From an uncultured Pelagibacteraceae bacterium (GTDB taxonomy: Bacteria > Pseudomonadota > Alphaproteobacteria > Pelagibacterales > Pelagibacteraceae): a stretch of DNA of 32,784 nucleotides. The DNA lies in contig CACJFS010000011.1 in NCBI GenBank assembly GCA_902592715.1, positions 1 to 32,784 on the forward strand. The letters are read 5' to 3'. How positions within the stretch are numbered: position 1 is the stretch's first letter; each line of letters begins with the position of its first letter. Below the pieces are notes generated by a model. That model was given only the letters and a program-made list of their open reading frames with translations, was not told the origin of the DNA and did not search any database. This document shows, piece after piece, positions 25,233 to 32,784 of this stretch. Position numbers and translations under genes: made by a program.

Positions 25233-27191
25233 TTGGAAAAATTAAATAAAATCTTGTCTAACTCTATACGTGCTCTTTCAATGGATGCAGTGCAAAAAGC
25301 TAATTCTGGACACCCGGGTATGCCAATGGGTATGGCTGATGTATCTACAATACTTTTTAAATATTTTCTCAAGTTTAATCCAAAAAATCCTAGCTGGATT
25401 AACAGAGATAGATTCGTTTTATCTGCTGGTCACGGATCTATGTTGCTTTACTCTTTGCTTTATTTAACAGGTTACAAAAGTGTTAAATTGAATGATATTA
25501 AGAATTTTAGACAAATTGACTCTATTTGTGCAGGTCATCCTGAGTACGTTCAAAACTCAGGTATTGAAACAACAACAGGTCCATTAGGACAAGGAATTTC
25601 TAATGCAGTAGGTTTTGCATTGGCAGAAGAAGTTTTAAAAAAAAAAATCGGTAAAGATATTATAAATCATAAAACTTATGTAATTGCAGGAGATGGGTGT
25701 CTAATGGAAGGCATAAGTCACGAGGCTATGAGCTTAGCTGGACATCTAAAACTTAAAAATTTAATAATGTTATTTGATAATAATTCAATATCTATCGATG
25801 GACCAACAAGTTTAGCAGTTTCAGATAATTTTAAGAAAAGATTTGAAAGTTATGGATGGGATTACATAAATATTAATGGTCATAAAGGAAGTGAAATATT
25901 TAAAGCCCTCAAAAAAGTTCAAAATGCAAAAAAACCAACTGTTATTTCTTGTAGGACTATAATTGGTTATGGGTCACCTAACAAATCTGGAAGAGCTTCT
26001 TCACATGGAAGTCCACTTGGTGTTGAAGAGATTAAATTAGTTCGTAAAAAACTAGGATGGAATTATAAACCTTTTCAAATTCCCAAAAATATATTGGAGA
26101 TTTGGAATGAGATTGGAAAAAAGGGAGAAAAAATTGAATACAAATGGAACAAACTTTATAGGAAAAAGAAAAATAAAATAAACAAATTTTTTAAAAATGA
26201 TTTTACAAAGACTGCGGTAAATGAGAAAAAAATGGCTGTGAAAGATGTTAAAAGTCTTGCTTCAAGAAAATCTTCTGAGTCTATTATTAGCTCTCTTGTA
26301 AAAAAAAATAATACACTTATTGGAGGTTCAGCAGATCTTGCTGGATCAAATAATACCAAAACAAATTATCATAAAATGATTAAACCAGGAAATTTTGAGG
26401 GAAATTATATCCATTATGGAGTGAGAGAACATGCAATGTGTGGAATTATGAATGGATTAGCTCTGCATAGTAAATTTATACCTTACGGAGGAACTTTTTT
26501 AATTTTTTCTGATTATTGCAAACCATCAATAAGATTAGCAGCAATGATGAAACAACAGGTCATATATGTAATGACACATGATTCTATTGGACTTGGAGAA
26601 GATGGACCAACACACCAACCTATTGAACAATTATCTGGATTAAGGTCAATACCCAACCTTAATGTTTTAAGACCTGCAGATAGATTAGAAACTATTGAAT
26701 GTTGGGAGCATGCTTTAAAGAGTTCAAATACACCAAGTATTCTATCTTTAACTAGACAAAACCTTAAACCAATTAGAAAAAAATACTCGAAAAAAAACAA
26801 GTGCTCGTTAGGTGCATATGAAGTTTTAAGAACTAATAAAAAAGTTAAATTGACAATTTTAGCTAGTGGTTCTGAGGTAAACCTAGCTCTAGAAACAAGC
26901 CATAAATTAGCCAAAGATAAGATATATTCAAAAGTTATATCAGTGCCGTGTATGGAGCTTTTTGACTTACAATCAAGTAGATATAAAGATAAAATTTTAA
27001 ATGAAACTAAGTTAAAAATATCTATTGAAGCTGGATCAAGCGAATGTTGGAAAAAATATGTAGGCGATCTTGGAGTGACTTTTGGAATTGATGAATTTGG
27101 GAAAAGTGCACCATATAAAGATATTTATAAATATTTTGGTTTAATATCTACAAATATTGTAAATAAAATTAAGAAATTAAATAAAAATTAG
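25233..27191 (+). CDS. tkt: Transketolase
   Basis: Thiamine diphosphate enzyme transferring two-carbon ketol units in the non-oxidative pentose phosphate pathway, linking C3/C6 sugars with ribose and erythrose phosphates. The 652 residues hold SGHPGMPMG (25-33), SAGHGSMLLY (64-73), the TPP/metal motif GDGCLMEG (153-160) and the catalytic glutamate E399 in GVREHAM. A central pyrimidine-binding domain and a C-terminal domain are complete. The start is TTG at 25233, with AAGGA about 7 nt before it; no ATG closer to the conserved N terminus exists. It opens a run of central carbon genes: tkt, gap, pgk, fba. Confidence 0.97.
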   Translation: MEKLNKILSNSIRALSMDAVQKANSGHPGMPMGMADVSTILFKYFLKFNPKNPSWINRDRFVLSAGHGSMLLYSLLYLTGYKSVKLNDIKNFRQIDSICAGHPEYVQNSGIETTTGPLGQGISNAVGFALAEEVLKKKIGKDIINHKTYVIAGDGCLMEGISHEAMSLAGHLKLKNLIMLFDNNSISIDGPTSLAVSDNFKKRFESYGWDYININGHKGSEIFKALKKVQNAKKPTVISCRTIIGYGSPNKSGRASSHGSPLGVEEIKLVRKKLGWNYKPFQIPKNILEIWNEIGKKGEKIEYKWNKLYRKKKNKINKFFKNDFTKTAVNEKKMAVKDVKSLASRKSSESIISSLVKKNNTLIGGSADLAGSNNTKTNYHKMIKPGNFEGNYIHYGVREHAMCGIMNGLALHSKFIPYGGTFLIFSDYCKPSIRLAAMMKQQVIYVMTHDSIGLGEDGPTHQPIEQLSGLRSIPNLNVLRPADRLETIECWEHALKSSNTPSILSLTRQNLKPIRKKYSKKNKCSLGAYEVLRTNKKVKLTILASGSEVNLALETSHKLAKDKIYSKVISVPCMELFDLQSSRYKDKILNETKLKISIEAGSSECWKKYVGDLGVTFGIDEFGKSAPYKDIYKYFGLISTNIVNKIKKLNKN

Positions 27192-27193
27192 AA

Positions 27194-28201
27194 ATGACTG
27201 TTAAAATTGGAATTAATGGAATGGGCAGAATTGGTCGTATGGTAGTCAGATCAATTATCGAGAATGATAATAAAAGTTTAAAAATTCAACATATTAACAA
27301 CAGATCAAATGCAGAAGTAACTTGTAAATTAATAAAATACGACTCTATTCACGGAAAATTTAATGCAGATTTAAAATTTAGTGAAAATGAATTAATAATT
27401 AATAAAAATAAAATTACATTTTCTCAAGAGTCTAAAATCGAAGATATTGATTGGAAAAAATATGATGTTGACTATGTTTTCGAATGTACTGGTAAATTTA
27501 ATTCAAAAGAAAAATTACTTGCACACATCAAAAATGGAGCAAAAAGAGTGATTGTTTCTGCTCCATGCAGAAATGCCGACAAAACAATTGTGTTTGGTGT
27601 AAATGAAAATATGATATCGAATGACGATAAAGTAATATCCGCGGCTTCATGTACAACTAATTGTTTAGCTCCAATTGTGAATTTGCTTAATAATAATTTT
27701 GAAATTGAAAAAGGTTTTATGACTACTATTCATGCATTTACTAGCGATCAAAGAATTTTAGACAATTCTCATAAAGACTCGAGAAGAGCAAGGGCTGCAA
27801 GTCAATCAATAGTACCCACTTCAACCGGGGCATCAAAAGCAATAGGTGAAATAATTCCAAGTCTAAAAGGGAAATTAGAAGGTGTTGCAATGAGAGTCCC
27901 AACGCCCAATGTGTCACTTATAGAATTAGTATTCTGTACAAAAAAAGAAATTGATATAAAAAAAATTAATGATGTATTTGAAAATGCCTCTAAAAATGAA
28001 TTGAATAAAATCTTAGAGGTTAACCACGAAAAACTAGTTTCTATTGATTTTAATCATCATTCTGCATCTGCAATTATTGATGCCTCTTTAACAAATGTAG
28101 TTGGAACTAACATGGGTAAAATCTCTGCTTGGTATGATAATGAGTGGGGATTCTCAAATAGAATGTGCGATATAGCTGAGAATTTGCATAAAATCTCTTA
28201 A
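27194..28201 (+). CDS. gap: Glyceraldehyde-3-phosphate dehydrogenase
   Basis: Interconverts glyceraldehyde 3-phosphate and 1,3-bisphosphoglycerate with NAD(P). The 335-residue chain has the Rossmann loop GINGMGRIGR (6-15), the active-site SCTTNCLAP with nucleophile C153, and a C-terminal SAWYDNEWGFSNRM. At the end of strand beta-B, where NAD-specific enzymes have Asp (NDL...), this protein reads NNRSNAE (35-41), with no Asp and an Arg nearby; this may permit NADP use, as in gluconeogenic GapB-type enzymes. It lies 2 bp after tkt and shares one base with pgk, so they form one operon. Confidence 0.95.
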   Translation: MTVKIGINGMGRIGRMVVRSIIENDNKSLKIQHINNRSNAEVTCKLIKYDSIHGKFNADLKFSENELIINKNKITFSQESKIEDIDWKKYDVDYVFECTGKFNSKEKLLAHIKNGAKRVIVSAPCRNADKTIVFGVNENMISNDDKVISAASCTTNCLAPIVNLLNNNFEIEKGFMTTIHAFTSDQRILDNSHKDSRRARAASQSIVPTSTGASKAIGEIIPSLKGKLEGVAMRVPTPNVSLIELVFCTKKEIDIKKINDVFENASKNELNKILEVNHEKLVSIDFNHHSASAIIDASLTNVVGTNMGKISAWYDNEWGFSNRMCDIAENLHKIS

Positions 28202-29379
28202 TGAGAAGTATTTTTAAAGAAAAAAATCTTAATAGAAAAAAAATATTATTAAGATTAGACTTAAATGTTCCTTTAGACAATGGGAAAATAAGTGACACAA
28301 CAAGAATTGACAAAATTCTACCGACTTTAAATTTTTTAATACAACAAAAAACTAGAATAATAATTTTATCACATGTAGGACGACCAAAAGGCAAAATAGT
28401 AAAAGAGCTATCTTTAAAACCAATTGGTGAAGATTTGAAAAAAAAATTAAATACAAGTGTAAGACTAATCGAAGAAAATATTTATGAAATTAAGAATAAA
28501 GATTTTTTTGAAAAATTTGATGAAGAAATTCTAATTTTAGAAAATATTAGGTTTTATGCTGAAGAGGAGGAAAATGATTATAGATTTGCAAAACACTTGG
28601 CAAGTTTAGGGGATATTTATGTGAATGATGCTTTTTCTTGCTCTCATCGAGCACATGCATCAATTCATCAAATTTCTAAATATGTACCTTCTTTTTCTGG
28701 ACTGCAACTTGATTTAGAAGTGGCTGCTCTCAATAAAATTACTGCTGAAATAACAAAACCTATAACATGTATAATTGGTGGATCTAAAATTTCGACTAAA
28801 ATAAATATTATAAAAAATTTAATGCCAAAATTTGATAATATTATAATTGTTGGAGGTATGGCAAATAATTTTATTGAATATTTTGGAAATAATATCGGAA
28901 AATCGATAAAGGAAAAAAATTGTAGTCAAATAGTTGAAGAAATAATCTTACTTTCAAAAAAAAAAGAGTGTAAAATAATTTATCCTGAAGATGTGCTTGT
29001 ATCTAAAAATTTAAATGGCTCTTCTAAAAATAAAGAATTAGATCAAATATTGCCTGATGAAATGATCTTAGATATTGGACCTAAAACGATTAATAAAATA
29101 ATTGATATAATAGATAATACTAAAACAATATTGTGGAACGGCCCAGCTGGATATTTTGAAAATCCAAATTTTGCTAACGGAAGCATTGAAATAGCAAAAA
29201 AAATTATTGAAAACAATAAAACAAACAAAATTTTTTCAGTTGTAGGAGGTGGTGATACTGTCTCTTTAATAAATAGATTAAATATAGCTAACAATTTTAA
29301 CTTTGTTTCAACTGCAGGTGGAGCTTTTCTAGAATATCTTGAAGGTAAAAAGCTTCCTGGTATAACCGCCTTAAATTGA
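28201..29379 (+). CDS. pgk: Phosphoglycerate kinase
   Basis: Transfers phosphate between 1,3-bisphosphoglycerate and ADP; reversible step of lower glycolysis and gluconeogenesis. The 392 residues are the bacterial length. The N domain shows LLRLDLNVPLDNGKI, the substrate-binding SHVGRPKGK (residues ~60-68) and NIRFYAEEEEND. The C domain has the nucleotide-binding GGSKISTKI, the WNGPAGYFE loop and the near-terminal VGGGDTVSLI plus STAGGAFLEYLEGKKLPGI. The ATG shares its A with the gap stop codon (28199-28201). Confidence 0.97.
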   Translation: MRSIFKEKNLNRKKILLRLDLNVPLDNGKISDTTRIDKILPTLNFLIQQKTRIIILSHVGRPKGKIVKELSLKPIGEDLKKKLNTSVRLIEENIYEIKNKDFFEKFDEEILILENIRFYAEEEENDYRFAKHLASLGDIYVNDAFSCSHRAHASIHQISKYVPSFSGLQLDLEVAALNKITAEITKPITCIIGGSKISTKINIIKNLMPKFDNIIIVGGMANNFIEYFGNNIGKSIKEKNCSQIVEEIILLSKKKECKIIYPEDVLVSKNLNGSSKNKELDQILPDEMILDIGPKTINKIIDIIDNTKTILWNGPAGYFENPNFANGSIEIAKKIIENNKTNKIFSVVGGGDTVSLINRLNIANNFNFVSTAGGAFLEYLEGKKLPGITALN

Positions 29380-29380
29380 A

Positions 29381-30391
29381 ATGTCAGAACTTAATAAAAT
29401 AGCACTTAAAATAGTTTCTAATGGCAAAGGTATTCTTGCAGCAGATGAAAGTAATGGAACCATGACAAAAAGACTTGAAGCAGTAAATGTAACATCAACA
29501 GCAGAAAATAGACTTTTATTTAGAGAAATACTTTTTTCATCTGATGGTATGAAAGAACATATAGGTGGTGTTATCCTATATGATGAAACAATAAACCAAA
29601 CTACAAGTTTTGGAGGATCAATTTCTGATTTAATTTCTTCCTCGGGTGCAATAACTGGAATTAAGGTTGATACAGGCGCAAAAGATTTAGCAAACTCTCC
29701 TGAAGAAAAAATTACAGAGGGTTTAGACGGACTTAGAGAGAGATTAAAAAAATACTATAATCTTGGGGCACGATTTACAAAATGGAGAGGTGTCTATAAA
29801 ATTAGTGAGAAATATCCAAGTAATCTTGCAATTCATTCTAATGCGCATGCGCTTGCAAGGTATTCAGCGTTAGTACAAGAAAATTTAATGGTTCCAATAG
29901 TAGAGCCAGAAGTATTGATGGATGGGAATCATTCTATAGATACTTGTTTTAAAAAAACCTCAGAAGTTATTAAAAAATGTTTTGATGAATTAATTTTGCA
30001 TAAAGTTGATCTTACAGGAATTATTTTGAAACCAAATATGATATTAGCCGGTAAACAATCAAATGATAAAATTTCTAATGAGGAGGTTTCTCAAAAAACA
30101 CTTGAATGCCTTAAAAATTCAGTTCCTAGTGAAGTACCTGGAATTGCTTTTTTATCTGGTGGTCAATCAGAGATAGAGGCTGTAAAAAATTTAAATTTGA
30201 TTAACAAAAATAATAATACTAAATTTATAATGACTTATTCATATGGAAGAGCTCTTCAGCAAAGTGCTCTCAAGACCTGGTCAAAAAATATTACAGATAT
30301 AAAAGCAACTCAAAATATTTTTGATCATAGATCTAAAATGTGCTCACTAGCTGCAAAAGGTAAATGGTCGAACGAACTTGAAAATAAATAA
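29381..30391 (+). CDS. Fructose-bisphosphate aldolase, class I
   Basis: Schiff-base aldolase that cleaves or makes fructose 1,6-bisphosphate. The 336 residues follow the eukaryote-like class I family: GILAADESNGTMTKR (17-31), KVDTGAKDLA (95-104), GARFTKWRGVYKI (129-141), VPIVEPEVLMDG (171-182), and the Schiff-base lysine K217 in GIILKPNM. PGIAFLSGGQSE follows later. It has no zinc-site histidines of class II enzymes. It follows pgk by one base and overlaps thiE by 14 bp. Together with tkt, gap and pgk it covers triose and hexose phosphate interconversion, in either direction. Confidence 0.95.
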   Translation: MSELNKIALKIVSNGKGILAADESNGTMTKRLEAVNVTSTAENRLLFREILFSSDGMKEHIGGVILYDETINQTTSFGGSISDLISSSGAITGIKVDTGAKDLANSPEEKITEGLDGLRERLKKYYNLGARFTKWRGVYKISEKYPSNLAIHSNAHALARYSALVQENLMVPIVEPEVLMDGNHSIDTCFKKTSEVIKKCFDELILHKVDLTGIILKPNMILAGKQSNDKISNEEVSQKTLECLKNSVPSEVPGIAFLSGGQSEIEAVKNLNLINKNNNTKFIMTYSYGRALQQSALKTWSKNITDIKATQNIFDHRSKMCSLAAKGKWSNELENK

Positions 30392-30992
30392 AAAGAAATT
30401 TATTTATCTAATTTCTCCAAATAGAATTAATATTAAATTTTATAAAGACCTCAAATTAGTTTTGAGTACAAATAAAGTGAGTTTCTTCCAGTTGAGATTA
30501 AAAAAATATTCTTTTAAAAAAAAAATTTTAATTGGAAAAAAAATTAAAAAAATATGCCAAAATAAGAAAGTTAAATTTATAGTAAATGATGACCCTTTTC
30601 TTGCAAAAAAACTAAATGCAGATGGATGTCATTTAGGACAAAAAGATATGAACATTAATAAGGCTAGAAATATAATTGGCGATAAGATAATCGGTGTTAC
30701 TTGTCATAATTCAATAAATCTTGCAAAAATTGCTATTAAATCAAACCCAAGTTACTTGGCTTTTGGATCTTTTTATCCAACTAAAACTAAAAAAACAAAA
30801 CATAAAGCCTCAATTAAAATTATAAAAAAATTAAAAAACTTAACTAATATACCAATAGTTGCAATAGGTGGGATCAACTTAATAAATTATAAAAATCTGT
30901 TATTGAATAAAGTAAATTTTTTGGCTATTTCAGCCTACATTTGGAAAAATAAAAAATACAAACCAAAACAAGCAGTAGAAAGATTAATATGA
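30378..30992 (+). CDS. thiE: Thiamine-phosphate synthase
   Basis: Joins HMP-diphosphate to thiazole phosphate to form thiamine phosphate. The TIM-barrel protein of 204 residues shows FFQLRLKKYS, then FIVNDDPFLAKKLNADGCHLGQKDM (substrate Mg site), IIGVTCHN, FGSFYPTKTK (corresponding to the GPIFPTxTK loop) and VAIGGINLIN near the end. The family loop with Ser/Thr before K is present though degenerate. The start is TTG at 30378, inside the end of the aldolase gene; no nearer ATG fits. It overlaps efp by 4 bp. Its product serves tkt and dxs, and thiD lies elsewhere in the window. Confidence 0.88.
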   Translation: MKINKKKFIYLISPNRINIKFYKDLKLVLSTNKVSFFQLRLKKYSFKKKILIGKKIKKICQNKKVKFIVNDDPFLAKKLNADGCHLGQKDMNINKARNIIGDKIIGVTCHNSINLAKIAIKSNPSYLAFGSFYPTKTKKTKHKASIKIIKKLKNLTNIPIVAIGGINLINYKNLLLNKVNFLAISAYIWKNKKYKPKQAVERLI

Positions 30993-31549
30993 AAATTAGT
31001 GCTGGAGAAATAAGAGTCGGAATGCTTTTAGAGTTTAAAAATGACTTATGGCAAGTTCTCAAGACACAACATGTTAAACCCGGCAAAGGAGGAGCATTTG
31101 CTCAGATTGAAATGAAAAGTGTTGGAAAAAATACAAAATTAAATGAAAGATTTAGATCAAGTGAGACTGTTGAGAAAGCATCTTTAGAGGAATTAAATTT
31201 CAATTATCTTTATTCTGATGAAAACAGTTATTTTTTTATAGACCCACACTCTTTTGAACAAACTGAGATAAAAAAAGATATCGTTGGAGATAAAGGTAAA
31301 CTTTTAACTGAAAATCTGCAAGTTGCAGTAAGTTTTTACAATGAAAACCCAATTTCTATAGAACTTCCAAATCAAGTAAAGTGCAAAGTAGCAACGACTG
31401 ACGCTGCTATAAAAGGCCAAACAGTTTCATCTTCATATAAGCCAGCAATGCTTGAAAATGGAATTAAAATACAAGTCCCACCTTTTATAGAGATTGAAGA
31501 CGAAATTATATTAGATAGCAGAACATTTGAGTATGTGAAAAAAATATAA
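30989..31549 (+). CDS. efp: Elongation factor P
   Basis: Binds between the ribosomal P and E sites and relieves stalling at polyproline stretches. The 186-residue, three-domain protein has the KOW-like N domain with the modifiable lysine K33 in the PGKGGAF loop (31-37), the OB domain with YSDENSYFFIDPHSFEQ, and a C-terminal signature (VATTDAAIKGQTVSSSYKPAMLENG) with the usual IQVPPFI. A lysine at the tip fits EpmA-type beta-lysylation, but those modification genes are not seen here. Coupled to thiE by a 4-bp overlap and 2 bp before suhB; efp-suhB adjacency is common in alphaproteobacteria. Confidence 0.97.
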   Translation: MKISAGEIRVGMLLEFKNDLWQVLKTQHVKPGKGGAFAQIEMKSVGKNTKLNERFRSSETVEKASLEELNFNYLYSDENSYFFIDPHSFEQTEIKKDIVGDKGKLLTENLQVAVSFYNENPISIELPNQVKCKVATTDAAIKGQTVSSSYKPAMLENGIKIQVPPFIEIEDEIILDSRTFEYVKKI

Positions 31550-31551
31550 AA

Positions 31552-32298
31552 ATGAATTCTATTTCACCTCACTTAAATATCATGATAAAAGCTTGTGAAA
31601 AAGCTTCAAAAGTAATTATCAGAGATTTTGGAGAAGTTGAAAATTTACAAGTAGCAAAAAAAGGACCTAGAGATTTTGTTACCAAGACTGATAAAAGAGT
31701 GGAAGAAATTCTTATAGAGGAATTTTCAAAAGCTAAAAAAAATTATTCATTTTTGACTGAGGAAAGTGGAAAAATAGAAAATAATGATAAAGACAAAGTT
31801 TGGATTATTGATCCAATTGATGGAACAACGAATTTTTTACATGGAATTCCACATTTTGCAATTTCAATTGCCCTAAAAATAGACAATGAAATATGCTCAG
31901 CTTTAATACACGATCCAATAAAAAATGAGATATTCTTTGCTGAAAAAAACAATGGATCATATTTTAATAGTCATAGAATACGGGTTTCAAGTAAAAGTGA
32001 TATTGAGGATTGTTTATTTTCAACTGACCAAGAAAGTTTGAAAAATATATTTCCAAGTTTAAACATGAGATGTTCAGGATGTTCTGCTCTTGATTTGGCT
32101 TATGTAGGATCTGGAAGATTTGATGGCTTTTTTCTTAACAAAATTAAATTATGGGATATAGCTGCAGGTATGCTTATTGTTAAAGAAGCTGGAGGGGTTA
32201 TAAATGATATCAGTAAATATCAAGACGATAGTATAGATATTAGAGCAGCAAGTACTAGTATTTACTCAAAAATGATGAATAAGTTGGTTAACTTTTAA
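31552..32298 (+). CDS. suhB: Inositol monophosphatase family protein
   Basis: Mg-dependent phosphatase of the FIG superfamily. The 248 residues contain the metal-binding acidic pair in LTEESG (E70/E71), the signature WIIDPIDGTTNFLHGIPHF (84-102) and the second signature WDIAAGMLIVKEAGG near 202-216. SuhB members hydrolyse inositol monophosphates; in E. coli SuhB also joins the rRNA antitermination complex. Which role applies here cannot be told from sequence. It follows efp by 2 bp. Confidence 0.92.
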   Translation: MNSISPHLNIMIKACEKASKVIIRDFGEVENLQVAKKGPRDFVTKTDKRVEEILIEEFSKAKKNYSFLTEESGKIENNDKDKVWIIDPIDGTTNFLHGIPHFAISIALKIDNEICSALIHDPIKNEIFFAEKNNGSYFNSHRIRVSSKSDIEDCLFSTDQESLKNIFPSLNMRCSGCSALDLAYVGSGRFDGFFLNKIKLWDIAAGMLIVKEAGGVINDISKYQDDSIDIRAASTSIYSKMMNKLVNF

Positions 32299-32333
32299 TT
32301 GTTTTTATTTAGCTTTTTGCTATAAGACCGCCT

Positions 32334-32561
32334 ATGAAAAAAAACTTACATCCTAATTACCATAAAATTATAGTTGAAATGACAGATGGTACGCGTTTTG
32401 AAACTAAATCAACTTGGGGTGCTGAAGGTGAGACTTTAAAACTCGAGATTGATCCAAAATCTCACTCTGCATGGACTGGTGGAAAACAAAAAATTCTTGA
32501 TAAAGGAAGAGTGAGTAAATTTAACAAAAAATTTCAAAACTTCCGATCTGAAAATAAATAA
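32334..32561 (+). CDS. rpmE: 50S ribosomal protein L31
   Basis: Surface protein of the large subunit central protuberance forming part of an intersubunit bridge. The 75 residues match L31 from [15 protein letters not shown] through TKSTWG and the near-universal SAWTGGKQK to RVSKFNKKF. It contains no cysteines, so it is the zinc-independent C-minus form, common in alphaproteobacteria. It begins 35 bp after suhB and abuts the next gene with no gap. Confidence 0.96.
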   Translation: MKKNLHPNYHKIIVEMTDGTRFETKSTWGAEGETLKLEIDPKSHSAWTGGKQKILDKGRVSKFNKKFQNFRSENK

Positions 32562-32784
32562 ATGAGTAAAGCACCCTTAATGCCAATGGCTACTGCTGTT
32601 TGGTTAGTAGATAATACTTCTTTAACTTTTAAACAAATTGCTGAATTTTGTAAAATGCATGAAGTTGAAGTTCAAGGAATAGCAGATGGCGAGGTTGGTA
32701 AAGGTATTGTGGGATATAATCCAATCATTGCTGGACAGTTGACAAAAGAAGAATTGAAACTTTCATCTGACGATGCAAGTAGAC
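32562..32784 (+). CDS. DUF1013 / TrcR-type regulator, N-terminal part (3' end outside window)
   Basis: Starting at the ATG directly after the rpmE stop, 74 codons run to the right edge without a stop. The product reads MPMATAVWLVDNTSLTFKQIAEFC, then VQGIADGEVGKGIVGYNPI and GQLTKEEL. This matches the N terminus of DUF1013, an alphaproteobacterial family known in Caulobacter as the cell-cycle transcriptional regulator TrcR. The LTFKQIAEFCKMHEVEVQGI stretch looks like a helix-turn-helix. Regulatory targets cannot be judged here. Confidence 0.85.
   Translation, partial: MSKAPLMPMATAVWLVDNTSLTFKQIAEFCKMHEVEVQGIADGEVGKGIVGYNPIIAGQLTKEELKLSSDDASR

Noticed and set aside
26156-26914. Minus-strand open frames inside tkt
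   Set aside because: Shadows of a gene whose protein matches transketolase from end to end.

Overview
The window is a very AT-rich, densely packed bacterial chromosome segment. I read it as SAR11 (Pelagibacterales) or a close alphaproteobacterial relative. The reasons are the low GC, the lysine/asparagine/isoleucine-rich proteins, the frequent 4-20 bp gene overlaps, and alphaproteobacterial gene orders: xseB-ispA-dxs; rluD-rpoH against purA; yebC-RuvC-like-tolQRAB-pal-cpoB-tilS-ftsH-folP-glmM; DUF4164-zapA-cyclo-ligase against tkt-gap-pgk-fba; efp-suhB. This assignment is an inference from content, not from a marker-gene tree.

Layout. (1) Bases 1-465 are a junction: the 3' end of a family 2 glycosyltransferase runs into, and antisense over, a 5' fragment of pdxH. 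(2) 498-4594: aroC, then dxs, ispA and xseB on the minus strand (isoprenoid precursor synthesis plus exonuclease VII small subunit). (3) 4615-7059: a plus-strand set of a Sua5-type threonylcarbamoyl-AMP synthase and a two-gene ABC-2 exporter. (4) tRNA-Arg(UCG) on the minus strand, directly abutting the permease stop. (5) rluD-like and rpoH on the plus strand. (6) 9069-25180: a long minus-strand run, read from right to left as DUF4164, zapA, 5-formyl-THF cyclo-ligase, a YmdB-type phosphoesterase, yebC, a RuvC-like nuclease, tolQ, tolR, tolA, tolB, pal, cpoB, tilS, ftsH, folP, glmM, thiD, purA. (7) 25233-32784: a plus-strand run of tkt, gap, pgk, class I fba, thiE, efp, suhB, rpmE and the 5' end of a DUF1013/TrcR-type gene.

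How the genes fit together. The minus-strand run combines cell-envelope constriction and outer-membrane integrity (Tol-Pal, CpoB, ZapA), membrane proteolysis (FtsH), decoding (TilS), and folate, aminosugar, thiamine and purine synthesis. The plus-strand run carries lower glycolysis/gluconeogenesis and the non-oxidative pentose phosphate pathway. ThiE and ThiD in the same window supply steps toward thiamine diphosphate, the cofactor of Tkt and Dxs.

No stretch over 300 bases lacks a gene. The largest gaps are about 95 bp (18179-18273, pal/tolB) and 77 bp (17550-17626, cpoB/pal, holding a clear intrinsic terminator). I saw no insertion sequence, CRISPR array, rRNA or riboswitch. I found no convincing new multi-gene system. 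The best second-look items are the broken pdxH/glycosyltransferase junction at the left edge and the phage-type RuvC-like gene standing where ruvC-ruvA-ruvB is usually found.
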